A DNA stretch of 64,000 nucleotides from CAZGWE01 sp964529405 (GCA_964529405.1 CAZGWE010000001.1:36965-100964); one strand, 5' to 3'; counted from the first letter of the stretch, positions 1 to 8,260 are shown. A program made the numbers and translations. The notes: a model not told the origin generated them from the letters alone.

Positions 1-224
1 GTCGGCGCCTGGTCGTTGGTATAAACAATACCACCAACGTCTTGGGCAGTTTTGCCGCTGCCGGCCGCGACCAGGACGGGACTAATGATTGGCGAGATTA
101 CAGCCAGGGCTGTTGTCATCATCGAAAAAAAGACTATGCCCGCGGCTAGCACCAAGCCGGTTGCACGCCGAAAAAACTTCTGCCGAAGCAAAAATATTCT
201 CGCGTAGCCAAGTATTGACTTCAT
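1..224 (-). CDS. Secreted or membrane-anchored protein, N-terminal part only
   Basis: The reading frame runs off the left edge; only about 74 N-terminal residues are present. The ATG at 222-224 is preceded by a good GGAGG ribosome binding site. The N terminus is basic (MKSILGYARIFLLRQKFFRR), followed by a hydrophobic stretch of about 25 residues (residues 22-48) ending near small residues, as in a signal peptide or a single membrane anchor. The visible mature part (AAGSGKTAQDVGGIVYTND) is not enough to name a family. The gene is 478 bases downstream of proS on the same strand, with the proS-side terminator between them, so it is probably transcribed separately. Function unknown. Confidence 0.6.
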   Translation of the reverse strand, partial: MKSILGYARIFLLRQKFFRRATGLVLAAGIVFFSMMTTALAVISPIISPVLVAAGSGKTAQDVGGIVYTNDQAP

Positions 225-702
225 AAATCCTCCATTCCTTAAAAATTCAAATTTTTAATGTCAAATCATTTCGCAGAACGCCTTAGGCATAAATATTGCA
301 ATTTTCCTTGATGCATACCACTTCATACAAATTAGCATTTTACCTCCCGTAAACAAGTAGTTATCTGATCCCTTGATACTCATACTTCTTCACACTTTAA
401 AAAAACTTAAAAAGCATCTTTCGATGCCTGATAGAAACTAAAAAAACCATCATATTATGAGCACACCGACCTAATTTTTCTCTTGTTGCCGATAATTTGT
501 GCACCTTTATAGCATAAGCAACCGGTGCTTTATTTGCAATAGCTCGATGGTCGTACTAGTTTTTACGACAAAAAGATGGGGGGCTGCGATGCCCCCAAAC
601 TATTAGGTTGCCCAAGCAATAGCTTGCTCAACCGAATCGAATATGTCGAAAGCCTCATCTAGACAGGTGGCGCCCATATTTTTGCCATATTAAATTCCGC
701 AA
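225..702. other. Intergenic region with one terminator
   Basis: No convincing gene. The minus strand at about 620-690 holds a 24-codon frame (MGATCLDEAFDIFDSVEQA...) that ends just before the hairpin at 579-596. Its composition is protein-like, but it lacks a Shine-Dalgarno site, so it may be the remnant of a longer gene. The rest (225-560) is AT-rich and shows no structure I can support. Confidence 0.4.
579..596 (-). terminator. Terminator of the proS operon
   Basis: On the minus strand, GGGGGC and GCCCCC form a six-pair G/C stem with a six-base loop, followed by ATCTTTTTG. It lies about 105 bases after the proS stop codon and is the first hairpin with a U-run downstream of the rpsB-to-proS cluster. 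Confidence 0.75.
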
Positions 703-1932
703 TTAGATCGATCCGGCAAGCTCGGATGTTTTGATAATTTTAGATTCACCGGTTACAACATCAATTAACTCAACACCGCCGGAAGCAAGTGATTTTTCTG
801 AAACAATCACCCTTATCGGACAACCGACCAAGTCGGCCTCGGCGAATTTTTCGCCGGCCGAAAGCTCGCGGTTGTCATAGAGAACTTCGACACCGGCACC
901 GGCTAGATTGTTATAAACCCTTTCGGCCTCTTCATTTTTATTCAAAGAAATAATGTGGACGGCGAAGGGCGCAATCTCCTTTGGCCAAACCATTTTATTA
1001 TTGGCGGCATCGTATTTAACCTCGACAACGGCGGCCATAGCCCGCGTCAACCCGATACCGTAACAACCCATAATCATGATTTTTTCTTTCCCGTCTTTGT
1101 CCAAAACGGCGGCCCGCATCGATTCGGAATACTTCGTTTTGAGCGGGAAAATATTGCCGACTTCAATACCGCGGGCGACCCTGACCGTGCCGTCGCAATC
1201 GAGACACTTGCCGCCCTCTTTGACCTCCGCGATCTCCTTATTTTGGGCAAAATCACATTTGTCGCAGTAGTAAATCGTATCCTCGCCTACCGGGGTTAGA
1301 ACCTGGAATTCATGCGAGTATTTGGAGAAAATGCCACCGGAAGCGTCAACGATTTTTGCCTCAAGGCCCAGCCGTCTATAAATATTAGCGTAAGCGACTT
1401 TGGCTTTTTCATAAAATCGCCAAAAGTCATCTTCAGTCAAGTGGAAACTGTACATATCCTTCATAATAAATTCGCGGCCGCGCAGGAGGCCCGACTTAAC
1501 CCGGGGTTCATTCCTGAATTTAGTTTGGATTTGATACAAAGCGACGGGCAGATCTTTGTATGATTTTATATGATTTCTGATAATGTCTGTTACCTGTTCC
1601 TCATGGGTTGGCGCCAAGAGCAGATCTTTGCCGCGGCTGTCGGTCAATTTGTAAAAAATATCAACAGCCGATTCCCACCGGCCCGTTTCTTGCCAAAGTT
1701 CTTTGGGTTGCAAAACGTTCATAAGGATCTCTTGGCCGCCGATTGCGTCCATCTCCCCGCGGATAATATTTTCGACTTTTTTGAACACCATAAGCCCGAG
1801 CGGGAGCAGCGCGTATGCCCCGGCCATATGTTTTTGAACAAAACCGGCCCGGACAAAGTATGACGCATTGATCGAATCGGCATCAGCCGGCGTCTCTTTG
1901 CGTGTTTTGAAAAATAGTTGTGATTGGTACAT
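703..1932 (-). CDS. proS: Proline--tRNA ligase, short form
   Basis: Charges tRNA-Pro with proline in the cytoplasm. The 409-aa protein has the class II core: the TRKETPADAD start, the ...PLGLMVFKKVENIIR motif 1 area, the FRNEPRVKSGLLRGREFIMKD motif 2 with its catalytic arginine, and the C-terminal anticodon-binding domain (from about residue 320, PFAVHIISLNK). The editing (INS) domain found in long bacterial ProRS of about 570 aa is absent. What follows the catalytic core is a small Cys-containing stretch (YYCDKCDFAQ...KCLDCDG, two CxxC pairs, probably Zn-binding). Last gene of the rpsB operon, about 100 bases after rseP. The ATG at 1932 has no clear Shine-Dalgarno sequence. Confidence 0.95.
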   Translation of the reverse strand: MYQSQLFFKTRKETPADADSINASYFVRAGFVQKHMAGAYALLPLGLMVFKKVENIIRGEMDAIGGQEILMNVLQPKELWQETGRWESAVDIFYKLTDSRGKDLLLAPTHEEQVTDIIRNHIKSYKDLPVALYQIQTKFRNEPRVKSGLLRGREFIMKDMYSFHLTEDDFWRFYEKAKVAYANIYRRLGLEAKIVDASGGIFSKYSHEFQVLTPVGEDTIYYCDKCDFAQNKEIAEVKEGGKCLDCDGTVRVARGIEVGNIFPLKTKYSESMRAAVLDKDGKEKIMIMGCYGIGLTRAMAAVVEVKYDAANNKMVWPKEIAPFAVHIISLNKNEEAERVYNNLAGAGVEVLYDNRELSAGEKFAEADLVGCPIRVIVSEKSLASGGVELIDVVTGESKIIKTSELAGSI

Positions 1933-2036
1933 ATATTATTCTATTATTTAATAACGGGTCAATGAATTAGCTGATTGGTCACGAGACACTTTTTGGTTCA
2001 TTTTAATCTGTTAATACGTTAATTTTATAATCGTGT

Positions 2037-3086
2037 CTAAAATAATTTGATTATATCTCGGTATGTTATGGCGATGATAAGAATAATCAGAATAATGAAG
2101 CCGACGGTGTGGATAATGTTCTCCACATCCTCTCGGACCGCTTTTTTGCCTCTGATTTTTTCCAGGATAATAAATAATATCCTGCCGCCATCGAGTGCCG
2201 GGAAGGGCAAGATATTAATTAAGGCTAAATTAATTGAAAGCAAGGCTATAAATTGGAAGAAAACAACCAAACCGGCCCTTAGCGCCAAGCCGCTATAGAT
2301 ATAAATACCGACCGGACCGGAAACGCCCTCGAGAACCTGGCCCCGGGTGAAAAGCGTTGACATCAGGTTGCCGAATAATTCAAGAGTAATTTTAAGCACC
2401 TCATACGTTTCGCGAAGCGCCACATAGGGCGACTTATACCAGGGGACCCTGACGATCGCCCTCTCAATCACCGCCACGCCTAGAGGGGCATCGCTGTCCG
2501 CCGAGAGGGCGACATCTTTTTCGGCAATCCGGTCTTCCTCTTTATAAACAACTTTGACAGTTTCATTTTGATGCCGGGTAGTGAAAACACCGACATCATT
2601 GGCTGATTTGAAATCAACGCTATCACCGCCGGCCCTTGCGCTTATCAATATATCGCCGGCTTTGAGCGAAGCTTTATCCGCCGGCGAATCTTTTTTGATA
2701 TCGGCAATAATTACTTCCGAAGACAACTTTTTGCCCGGGACCGTATTCGGGTCGGAAACCAGGGGCGACATACAAGCCAGTAGAATATTCATAACCACGC
2801 CGGCAACCGAAATAGCGAAGCGCTTGCCGGGTGTTTGGTTTTCAAAAGCCCGCGGACTTGTCGAGTGTTCCAGCTCGCCCAGCATCTTGACATAGCCGCC
2901 AAACGGAATGGCATTGATTGAATAGCGCGTTTCCCCCTTTTTAATCGAGAGAAGCCGGGGAGGAAAACCGAAAGCAAATTCCTCAACCTTGACGCCGGAT
3001 AATTTAGCTACAACAAAATGACCGAACTCGTGGACGAGCACAAGGATCCCCAAGACAAACAAAAAGGCTAAAATAGTTATAATCAT
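2037..3086 (-). CDS. rseP: RseP-like site-2 intramembrane metalloprotease
   Basis: M50-family protease that cuts transmembrane segments of anti-sigma factors or leftover signal peptides. The zinc motif HEFGH is at about residues 19-23 in the first membrane helix. A PDZ domain occupies about residues 115-200 (PADKASLKAGDILIS). The second metal-ligand region, NILPFPALDGGRI, lies near residue 290, and a last hydrophobic helix closes the protein (349 aa, normal length). It follows frr by 10 bases, so the two are co-transcribed. In this gene order it most likely serves general membrane quality control; no anti-sigma gene is nearby. Confidence 0.93.
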   Translation of the reverse strand: MIITILAFLFVLGILVLVHEFGHFVVAKLSGVKVEEFAFGFPPRLLSIKKGETRYSINAIPFGGYVKMLGELEHSTSPRAFENQTPGKRFAISVAGVVMNILLACMSPLVSDPNTVPGKKLSSEVIIADIKKDSPADKASLKAGDILISARAGGDSVDFKSANDVGVFTTRHQNETVKVVYKEEDRIAEKDVALSADSDAPLGVAVIERAIVRVPWYKSPYVALRETYEVLKITLELFGNLMSTLFTRGQVLEGVSGPVGIYIYSGLALRAGLVVFFQFIALLSINLALINILPFPALDGGRILFIILEKIRGKKAVREDVENIIHTVGFIILIILIIAITYRDIIKLF

Positions 3087-3096
3087 AAATTAAAAG

Positions 3097-3654
3097 TTAG
3101 AGTTTCATTAACTCTTTCTCTTTATCAACTACAGTCTCATCAACTTGTTTATTCATGTCATTGATGAGGCGGTTCAACTCTTCTTCTGCCCGGTAGCGGT
3201 CATCTTCAGTCGCTGCCTTTTTCTTCTCGGCTTCCTGCACCCTGCCCCAGGCTTCAGCGCGAATATTGCGAAGGGTAACTTTGGCTTCTTCGCCAGATTT
3301 TTTTACCTGGCCGGCCAGCTCCTTGCGCCTGTCTTCGGTCATCGGCGGCAAAACCAACCGGATTAGGACACCGTCATTAATTGGCGAAAGACCCAAGTCG
3401 GAATTGCGGATAGCCAATTCGATATCGGCAAGGGCATTCCTATCCCAGGGCTTGATGGCGATAACTGCCGGCTCCGGCACGGTAATAGAGGCGATCTCCT
3501 TGATTGGTGATTTGATCCCGTAGTAGGAAACAAAGATACCGTCAAGAATTGCCGCATTGGCACGACCGGTCCTGACCTTAACCAAATCGTTGGCAAGCTT
3601 CTGAAGAGCTAAATTCATTTTTGGTTTTGCTTCTTTAATAATTTGATCAATCAT
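3097..3654 (-). CDS. frr: Ribosome recycling factor
   Basis: Together with EF-G, splits the post-termination ribosome. The 185-aa protein matches the family in length and keeps the hallmark segments VRTGRANAAILDGI near residue 28, GVLIRLVLPPMTEDRRKEL near residue 97, and the charged C-terminal helix. The ATG follows GGAGGAG by 3 bases. That Shine-Dalgarno site sits inside a GACTCC-GGA-GGAGTC hairpin (3656-3670), so its accessibility may be controlled. A long repeat-rich spacer (3655-3910) separates it from pyrH. Confidence 0.96.
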   Translation of the reverse strand: MIDQIIKEAKPKMNLALQKLANDLVKVRTGRANAAILDGIFVSYYGIKSPIKEIASITVPEPAVIAIKPWDRNALADIELAIRNSDLGLSPINDGVLIRLVLPPMTEDRRKELAGQVKKSGEEAKVTLRNIRAEAWGRVQEAEKKKAATEDDRYRAEEELNRLINDMNKQVDETVVDKEKELMKL

Positions 3655-3669
3655 GACTCCTCCGGAGTC

Positions 3670-3862
3670 TAATTGTTAGAATTGTCAAATTGTTTAATTG
3701 TTTGCATAGCTAAGAATTGATGGCGGACGATAGAGACTAGAGGATAGAATTTGAAATTGGAGGGTTGAAATCGGACCATCTAACTTCTATTTTCAAGATC
3801 TACTTTCTAGTTTCTACTATCTACCATCAAATCATGACAATTTAACAATATAACAATTTTTC
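3670..3862. repeat. Palindromic spacer element between frr and pyrH (copy 1)
   Basis: Outer arms are runs of an AATTGTTA-like word (3670-3704) and its complement (3836-3862). Between them lies an imperfect inverted repeat starting GATGGCGGACGATAGA (3719) and ending CTATCTACCATC (about 3830). The inner element is related to copies at 16371 and 49931: all begin GATG-three bases-GACGATAGA and have arms rich in TAGAA/TTCTA words. No protein can be read through it. It lies inside an operon, so it would be transcribed as a long hairpin. Confidence 0.7.
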
Positions 3863-3910
3863 GTTAGTGTACATATTATTCGCCGATTTCCGCTTAACAA
3901 AAAGCGCGAT

Positions 3911-4624
3911 TTAAGAAATAATTGTGCCAATCTTCTCCCCCATGACTGCTTTTTTAATGTTGCCCGAAACCATTAGGGCGAAAACCAGAATCGGCAGACT
4001 GTTATCCATACATAAAGTGACAGCAGTGTTGTCCATAACTGCATATTTATTATTAAGAATATCTAAATATTTAAGGTTGGAAAACATCGCGGCGCCAGAC
4101 TCTTTTTCCGGGTCCTTATCATAGACACCGTTAACTTTTGTTGCTTTGAATACCGCATCGCAATCCAGTTCGCAAGCCCGCATAGCTGCTGCCGTATCGG
4201 TCGAGAAATAGGGGTTGCCGCTGCCGGCACCGACAATCATTACTCGACCCTTCCGCAAATTACCCAGGGCTTTGTCGCGGATGTAGGTTTCACAAACTTT
4301 TGGCATATCAATGGCCGAACAAACCCGGTTGTCAACGCCAAGCTTTGAAAGGGCGCTGCCTAGGGCAAGCGAATTCATGATTGTCGCCAGCATACCGATA
4401 TAGTCGCCGGTTGTCCGGTTGAGGCCGTGTTTTTCCGCCGAAATTCCCCGGAAGATATTGCCGCCGCCAAGGACGATGATGATTTCAACACCGGTCTTTT
4501 TAGTTTCGGCAATTTCCCGGGCAATTTTGTCCACTGTCTCCGGCTCAATACCGTATTCGCGGGAACCGAGTAACGCCTCACCGGAGAGCTTTAGCAGGAT
4601 ACGCTTATATTTTAGGTCGGCCAA
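3911..4624 (-). CDS. pyrH: UMP kinase
   Basis: Phosphorylates UMP to UDP in pyrimidine nucleotide synthesis; amino-acid-kinase fold. The 237-aa protein has the phosphate-binding KLSGEALLG (residues 11-19), the IIIVLGGGNIFRG glycine loop near residue 50, the DNRVCSAIDMPKVCE region, and GSGNPYFSTDTAAAMRA near residue 134, all characteristic of bacterial UMP kinases. The likely start is a TTG at 4622-4624, placed 4 bases after a strong GAGGAGG site. It is 15 bases downstream of tsf in the translation operon. Confidence 0.95.
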   Translation of the reverse strand: MADLKYKRILLKLSGEALLGSREYGIEPETVDKIAREIAETKKTGVEIIIVLGGGNIFRGISAEKHGLNRTTGDYIGMLATIMNSLALGSALSKLGVDNRVCSAIDMPKVCETYIRDKALGNLRKGRVMIVGAGSGNPYFSTDTAAAMRACELDCDAVFKATKVNGVYDKDPEKESGAAMFSNLKYLDILNNKYAVMDNTAVTLCMDNSLPILVFALMVSGNIKKAVMGEKIGTIIS

Positions 4625-4639
4625 ATAACCTCCTCTGGT

Positions 4640-5233
4640 TTATTCTTCGCCCAACTCAAATCTGGCAAACCGCGAGACCGTGATCTTCTCGCCGATTTTG
4701 GCAATTTTTTCATTAATCAGCTCGCCAACGGTCATATTTTGGTCCTTAATAAAAGGCTGGTTGACCAGGCAGACTTCTTGAAAATATTTCTCAAGCTTGC
4801 CATCGGCAATCTTTTCGGCGATTGCTTCCGGTTTGCCTTCTGCCCTGGCCTCATCAAGAAACTTCTTTCGCTTCTCCTCCCGTTTATTGCCGGGAATCTG
4901 GTCGGGAGAGACGTACTCCGGATTCATGGCGGCTACTTGCAGGGCAATTTCGTGCGCCAGCTGCTTAAATTCATCATTTCTAACCACAAAATCGGTTTCG
5001 CAAAGCACTTCGACCAGCACGCCGATCCGGCCGCCATGGCAATAAGTTTCGATAATACCGGCGTTAGTTGACCTTTCGGCTTTTTTAGCCGCCTTGGTTG
5101 CGCCGCGTTTTTTTAAGATTTCCAGGGCTTTGACTTCATCGCCGCCGGCTTCAATGAGGGCGGATTTGCACTCCATAATACCCAAACCGGTTTTTTGCCT
5201 CAACTTGGCAATATCGCTTGCTTTAATTTCCAT
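4640..5233 (-). CDS. tsf: Elongation factor Ts
   Basis: Guanine nucleotide exchange factor for EF-Tu. The 197-aa protein begins with the UBA-like domain (IAKLRQKTGLGIMECKSAL), followed by the TDFVVRNDEF core motif (near residue 80) that contacts EF-Tu, and a short C-terminal part. It is a compact version, as in many non-proteobacterial species. The start at 5233 follows AAGGAG by 5 bases. It lies between rpsB and pyrH, the usual order. Confidence 0.95.
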   Translation of the reverse strand: MEIKASDIAKLRQKTGLGIMECKSALIEAGGDEVKALEILKKRGATKAAKKAERSTNAGIIETYCHGGRIGVLVEVLCETDFVVRNDEFKQLAHEIALQVAAMNPEYVSPDQIPGNKREEKRKKFLDEARAEGKPEAIAEKIADGKLEKYFQEVCLVNQPFIKDQNMTVGELINEKIAKIGEKITVSRFARFELGEE

Positions 5234-5239
5234 TAGGAC

Positions 5240-5329
5240 TCCTTCGCCGTCATATCGGCAAGTCAGCTTGTCAGCTAATATATGGAAATTTCTGTTTTAT
5301 ATTGCTGTCTAGCTGTTTTGCTGTCCGGC
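5240..5329. repeat. tsf-rpsB spacer with GTCAGCTTGTC / GCTGTCTAGCTG words
   Basis: The 96-base gap holds AGTCAGCTTGTCAGCTA (5259-5278) and GCTGTCTAGCTGTTTTGCTG (about 5303-5323). The second is the approximate reverse complement of words found, with the same vocabulary, inside gatA at 16924-17003. It forms an imperfect hairpin inside the operon. Confidence 0.5.
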
Positions 5330-6049
5330 TTATTTCTTATCTTCTTCTTTCGCCACCGCCTTTTTGTTTTCTCGGATAACTTTGGCGAATAAATTAGCAA
5401 AAAGTTCAATTGATTTGGTGGCGTCGTCGTTGGCCGGTACGGGATAATCAACCAGAAGCGGGTTGGCGTTAGTGTCAACCATTGCCACTATCGGAATACC
5501 AACCATTCTGGCTTCTTTTAAAGCATTTTTTTCATCATGTTCGCCGAAAAGAATGAGGGCGTCGGGACGGTTTTCCAGCTTAACCAAACCGCCGAAGAGT
5601 TTTTCTCCCCCCTCGACTTCTTCCCGAAGTTTTGTTTGCTCTTTTTTGGAGATGTCTTGTAGCCTCTCGCTTCCCAGCAATTCTTTTTTCTTTTGAAATT
5701 GCCTTGCGGATTCCTTGATTACAAGGAAGTTGGTTATTGTGCCGCCAAGCCAGCGGGAGTTAACGTACGGCATATCGCAGCTAATGGCCGCGTTTTTGAC
5801 AATTTCGTTGGCCTGTTTTTTAGTACCGACAAAAATGATCTTTTTGCCATCGGCGGNNNNNNNNNNCGCCGCGCCTAAAAACTTTAGCGCTTCGTCCAGC
5901 TGTTCGGCCGTCTTTTCGAGATTAATGACGTGAACCCCGGCTTTGGCCACAAAGATAAACTTTTCCATGGCCGGGTGCCATCTTGAAGTTTTGTGTCCAA
6001 AATGAACGCCTGCTTCTAACATTTCGCGAAGCGAGGGTAGTGTCATCAT
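5330..6049 (-). CDS. rpsB: 30S ribosomal protein S2
   Basis: Small-subunit protein S2. The start (MTLPSLREMLEAGVHFGHKTSRWHP) and the KIIFVGTKKQA and VNSRWLGGTITNF motifs are unmistakable. Ten N bases (5857-5866) interrupt the codons between FLGAA and ADGKK, in a naturally variable stretch; the true number of missing bases is unknown. The ATG at 6049 follows AAGGA by 7 bases. It is the first gene of the operon and has a 5' leader of about 105 bases containing a CGCTCG/CGAGCG stem, which could support autoregulation as known for other S2 leaders (inference). Confidence 0.95.
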   Translation of the reverse strand: MMTLPSLREMLEAGVHFGHKTSRWHPAMEKFIFVAKAGVHVINLEKTAEQLDEALKFLGAAXXXXADGKKIIFVGTKKQANEIVKNAAISCDMPYVNSRWLGGTITNFLVIKESARQFQKKKELLGSERLQDISKKEQTKLREEVEGGEKLFGGLVKLENRPDALILFGEHDEKNALKEARMVGIPIVAMVDTNANPLLVDYPVPANDDATKSIELFANLFAKVIRENKKAVAKEEDKK

Positions 6050-6160
6050 AACGGTTTCCTTTCATTCTTTAAATAACCTCCGCTCGACATAACCCCGATT
6101 TAACGAAGCAAGAACTTTGAGACGAGCGTGTAAATTCCCTTTTTTTAAACTCTGGGCTAA

Positions 6161-6189
6161 ATGATAGCATAATATTTACAAAGAGACAA
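6161..6189 (-). promoter_or_regulatory. Promoter of the rpsB-tsf-pyrH-frr-rseP-proS operon
   Basis: On the minus strand: TTGTCT (-35), a 17-base spacer and TATCAT (-10), with a TG just before the -10 (extended -10). It starts transcription about 105 bases upstream of rpsB. No other good promoter lies between it and proS. Confidence 0.65.
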
Positions 6190-6296
6190 GAGTGTGATAG
6201 AATTTTATAGTCGAAAGTCGTTGAGATCGATCTGTTTATGTTAATAGCTCGCCCTCCAATTACTTTATGGACTTTACAGACTTTAAGGACTTAGCC

Positions 6297-6581
6297 ATGA
6301 AACAAGGTATTCATCCACAATATAACGAAAACGTTGCTGCCACCTGCGCCTGTGGAGCAAGGTATTTAATCGGCTCAACAGAAGCCGAAATTCACGTTGA
6401 GATCTGTTCGGCGTGCCATCCTTTCTTTACCGGCAAACAGAAATTAGTCGACACCGCTGGTCGCGTTGATAAGTTCAAGGCTCGTATGGCCGCCAAAGAA
6501 GCCGCTGATACCGCCAAAGTTGCCAAAACAGCCAAAGCCAAGAAAACAGAAATATTGGAATCTGATTCCAATAAAAAATAG
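6297..6581 (+). CDS. rpmE: 50S ribosomal protein L31, zinc-binding form with C-terminal extension
   Basis: Large-subunit protein L31. The chosen start gives MKQGIHPQYNE and is preceded by AAGGA at 7 bases; an ATG 30 bases earlier lacks such a site and the family start. Zinc ligands are visible as CAC (residues 17-19) and CSAC (residues 37-40), so this is the C+ form. After the canonical ~70 residues comes an Ala/Lys/Thr-rich tail of about 25 residues (AAKEAADTAKVAKTAKAKK), a low-complexity extension. It is divergent from rpsB and followed by a good terminator. Confidence 0.95.
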   Translation: MKQGIHPQYNENVAATCACGARYLIGSTEAEIHVEICSACHPFFTGKQKLVDTAGRVDKFKARMAAKEAADTAKVAKTAKAKKTEILESDSNKK

Positions 6582-6595
6582 TTGAACAAAATATT

Positions 6596-6637
6596 AAAAA
6601 ACCGGCCTGCTTCTAAAAAGCAATTGCCGGTTTTTTC
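6596..6637 (+). terminator. Terminator of rpmE
   Basis: AACCGGC and GCCGGTT flank an inner TGCTT/AAGCA mini-stem. The hairpin is preceded by an A-run and followed by TTTTTTCTTT, 15 bases after the rpmE stop. Confidence 0.85.
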
Positions 6638-6673
6638 TTTATAGAAGCCAATAATTCAATCGATGTCCCTGAT

Positions 6674-6693
6674 ATCACAAACTAGTTTGTGAT
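6674..6693. promoter_or_regulatory. Perfect 20-bp palindrome upstream of prfA, possible operator
   Basis: ATCACAAACTAGTTTGTGAT is an uninterrupted dyad of 20 bases, directly upstream of the likely prfA promoter. No U-run follows, so it is not a terminator. The size and symmetry suit a dimeric regulator site; the regulator is unknown. Confidence 0.5.
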
Positions 6694-6705
6694 GCCAAAG
6701 TGGAG

Positions 6706-6735
6706 TTCAATCCTTAACGGTCAGAACATTATAAT
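6706..6735 (+). promoter_or_regulatory. Probable prfA promoter
   Basis: A consensus TATAAT -10 at 6730-6735, with TTCAAT at 6706-6711 as a weak -35 and an 18-base spacer. The -10 box ends 15 bases before the prfA ATG, so the leader is very short, and no Shine-Dalgarno site is evident. Confidence 0.5.
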
Positions 6736-6750
6736 ATAAGATGAATATAT

Positions 6751-7821
6751 ATGGAAAAAAGTAAATTAGAACAAATTATAACCCATTACCGCTCGCTCGA
6801 AGAAAAACTCAACGATCCATCTTTGGTTGGCAATCAAGAAGAGTTCATTAAAGTTGCCAGGGAGAAAACAGAGATGGCTGGGCTGGTTCAAAAAATCGAG
6901 CGTTATTTTGCTGTAATCGACCATCTGGAAGAGAGCAAGGAAATATTGGCCGAAAGTGATGACTTGGAGCTGAAAGAGATTGCCCAATCTGAAATTGGTG
7001 AACTATCAAGCGAAAAAGAAAAACTAGACAAAGAACTGACCTTAGCCATTCTGCCCTCCGATCCCAATGACAACAAGAATGTCATCATCGAAATCCGGCC
7101 GGCGGCCGGCGGCGAGGAGTCGGAACTTTTTGCCGCCGAAGTTTTTCGAATGTACGCTCGCTATGCCGAGAAACAGAATTGGAAGGTGGAAATGCTTGAC
7201 TCTCAAACCACCGGCATCGGCGGTTTCAAATCTTTAACTTTCCAGATGGTCGGCTTCAGAGTTTATGCCAAAATGAAATACGAGAGCGGCGTGCATCGCG
7301 TTCAGCGCGTGCCCGAAACGGAAAAAGCCGGCCGGATTCATACCTCTACCATCACCGTAGCCGTTTTACCGGAGGCGGAGGAAGCCGATATCGAAATTAA
7401 GTCGGATGAGATCAGAATCGATACTTTTTGCGCCACCGGCCCGGGCGGCCAATCGGTCAACACGACCTACTCTGCCGTCCGCATCACCCACCTGCCGACC
7501 AACACCGTCGTTTCCTGCCAGGATGAAAAGAGTCAACTGAAAAATAAAACCAAGGCGATGGCGATTTTGCGCTCGCGTTTGCTGGTGGCCAAAGAGGAAA
7601 AATTGGCCAAAGAGCGCGGCGACGCCCGCCGATCGCAGATCGGCGGCGGCGACCGCTCCGAGAAAATTCGAACCTACAATTTCCCCCAAGACCGTTTGAC
7701 CGATCATCGAATTAATCAATCCTGGCACTCCCTGCCTCGTATTATGAACGGCGACTTAGACCCCGTCATTGAATCTTTAGCCACCGAAGACCAGGCTAGA
7801 AAAATAACCGCAACACAATAA
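6751..7821 (+). CDS. prfA: Peptide chain release factor 1
   Basis: Reads UAA and UAG and triggers peptide release. The 356-aa protein has the standard length: an N-terminal helical domain, the VPETEKAGRIHTS region containing the RF1-type tripeptide position (PxT-like PET), the catalytic GPGGQSVNTTYSAVRITH segment (GGQ near residue 231), and the C-terminal NFPQDRLTDHRIN region. No glutamine methyltransferase lies immediately next to it, but prmC is 1.7 kb downstream on the same strand; the gap is filled by unknown genes and a second prfA 3' end (8268-8428), suggesting a prfA-prmC pair split by insertion. Confidence 0.97.
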   Translation: MEKSKLEQIITHYRSLEEKLNDPSLVGNQEEFIKVAREKTEMAGLVQKIERYFAVIDHLEESKEILAESDDLELKEIAQSEIGELSSEKEKLDKELTLAILPSDPNDNKNVIIEIRPAAGGEESELFAAEVFRMYARYAEKQNWKVEMLDSQTTGIGGFKSLTFQMVGFRVYAKMKYESGVHRVQRVPETEKAGRIHTSTITVAVLPEAEEADIEIKSDEIRIDTFCATGPGGQSVNTTYSAVRITHLPTNTVVSCQDEKSQLKNKTKAMAILRSRLLVAKEEKLAKERGDARRSQIGGGDRSEKIRTYNFPQDRLTDHRINQSWHSLPRIMNGDLDPVIESLATEDQARKITATQ

Positions 7822-7832
7822 GATTAAAAGTT

Positions 7833-7855
7833 GGGGGAGAGCCACGTACTCCCCC
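7833..7855 (-). terminator. Terminator of the 73-aa gene, facing prfA
   Basis: GGGGGAG and CTCCCCC form a seven-pair stem with a nine-base loop. On the minus strand it is followed by AACTTTTAAT. It sits between the convergent ends of prfA and the small gene. Confidence 0.6.
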
Positions 7856-7862
7856 CCATATT

Positions 7863-8084
7863 CTACTTCCTCTCGCGTTGCCCCAGGAATCTTGCTCTGA
7901 CATCCTCCGGCAAATCCCGCAACAAGACCTTGGGTCCGCAGTCGCAAGGCGTCGCTCGAGAAACATTCTCGGGCTCGAAATCATGCCGAACGTGTACCTT
8001 TCCATCGCAGTACACCCTGTGACCGGCGCCGGAACTGTGGTTTATCCGGTAAACCACAGTAACTGTGCTGTCTTCGATTCTCAT
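7863..8084 (-). CDS. Small conserved-looking protein of unknown function (73 aa)
   Basis: I do not recognise it. The start at 8084 (MRIEDSTVTVVYRINHSS) is preceded by a strong GAGAGGTGA site; an upstream extension to 8138 runs through the promoter and is rejected. The protein is basic, with three Cys (CDG, then CDC near residue 52) and several His. It forms a complete single-gene unit: promoter at 8110-8138, Shine-Dalgarno site, coding region, terminator. It is inserted between prfA and the second prfA 3' end, which makes it cargo of that insertion. Confidence 0.7.
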   Translation of the reverse strand: MRIEDSTVTVVYRINHSSGAGHRVYCDGKVHVRHDFEPENVSRATPCDCGPKVLLRDLPEDVRARFLGQRERK

Positions 8085-8109
8085 GTTCTCACCTCTCGGA
8101 AGTAAAACA

Positions 8110-8138
8110 AATTTATCACTGTCATTATGATATATCAA
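8110..8138 (-). promoter_or_regulatory. Promoter of the 73-aa gene
   Basis: On the minus strand: TTGATA, exactly 17 bases, TAAATT. The -10 ends 25 bases before the ATG. Confidence 0.65.
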
Positions 8139-8224
8139 CCCCCTTGCCCATGTTTGTAACCTGCTCCGCCTTCCATGTGGAAAGGATAAGGTGGGAAAAA
8201 ATAGTTAGTCTCAAACTGACTATG

Positions 8225-8260
8225 CACCTTTTACACCTTCTAGGTGTAAGTGCCAAGGTG
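8225..8260. repeat. Nested hairpin before the duplicated prfA end
   Basis: TTACACCT and AGGTGTAA pair around a TCT loop, and CACCTT and AAGGTG extend the stem with a GTGCC bulge. It immediately precedes the second prfA 3' end. No U-run follows. It could be a recombination site or an RNA structure; I cannot tell which. Confidence 0.45.

Noticed and set aside
620..690. 24-aa gene before the proS terminator
   Set aside because: Protein-like composition (DEAFDIFDSVEQAIAWAT) but no ribosome site and too short to support; noted under the intergenic region only.
8225..8260. Integron attC site before the prfA fragment
   Set aside because: The hairpin lacks the paired RYYYAAC/GTTRRRY core sites, and no integron integrase is in the window.
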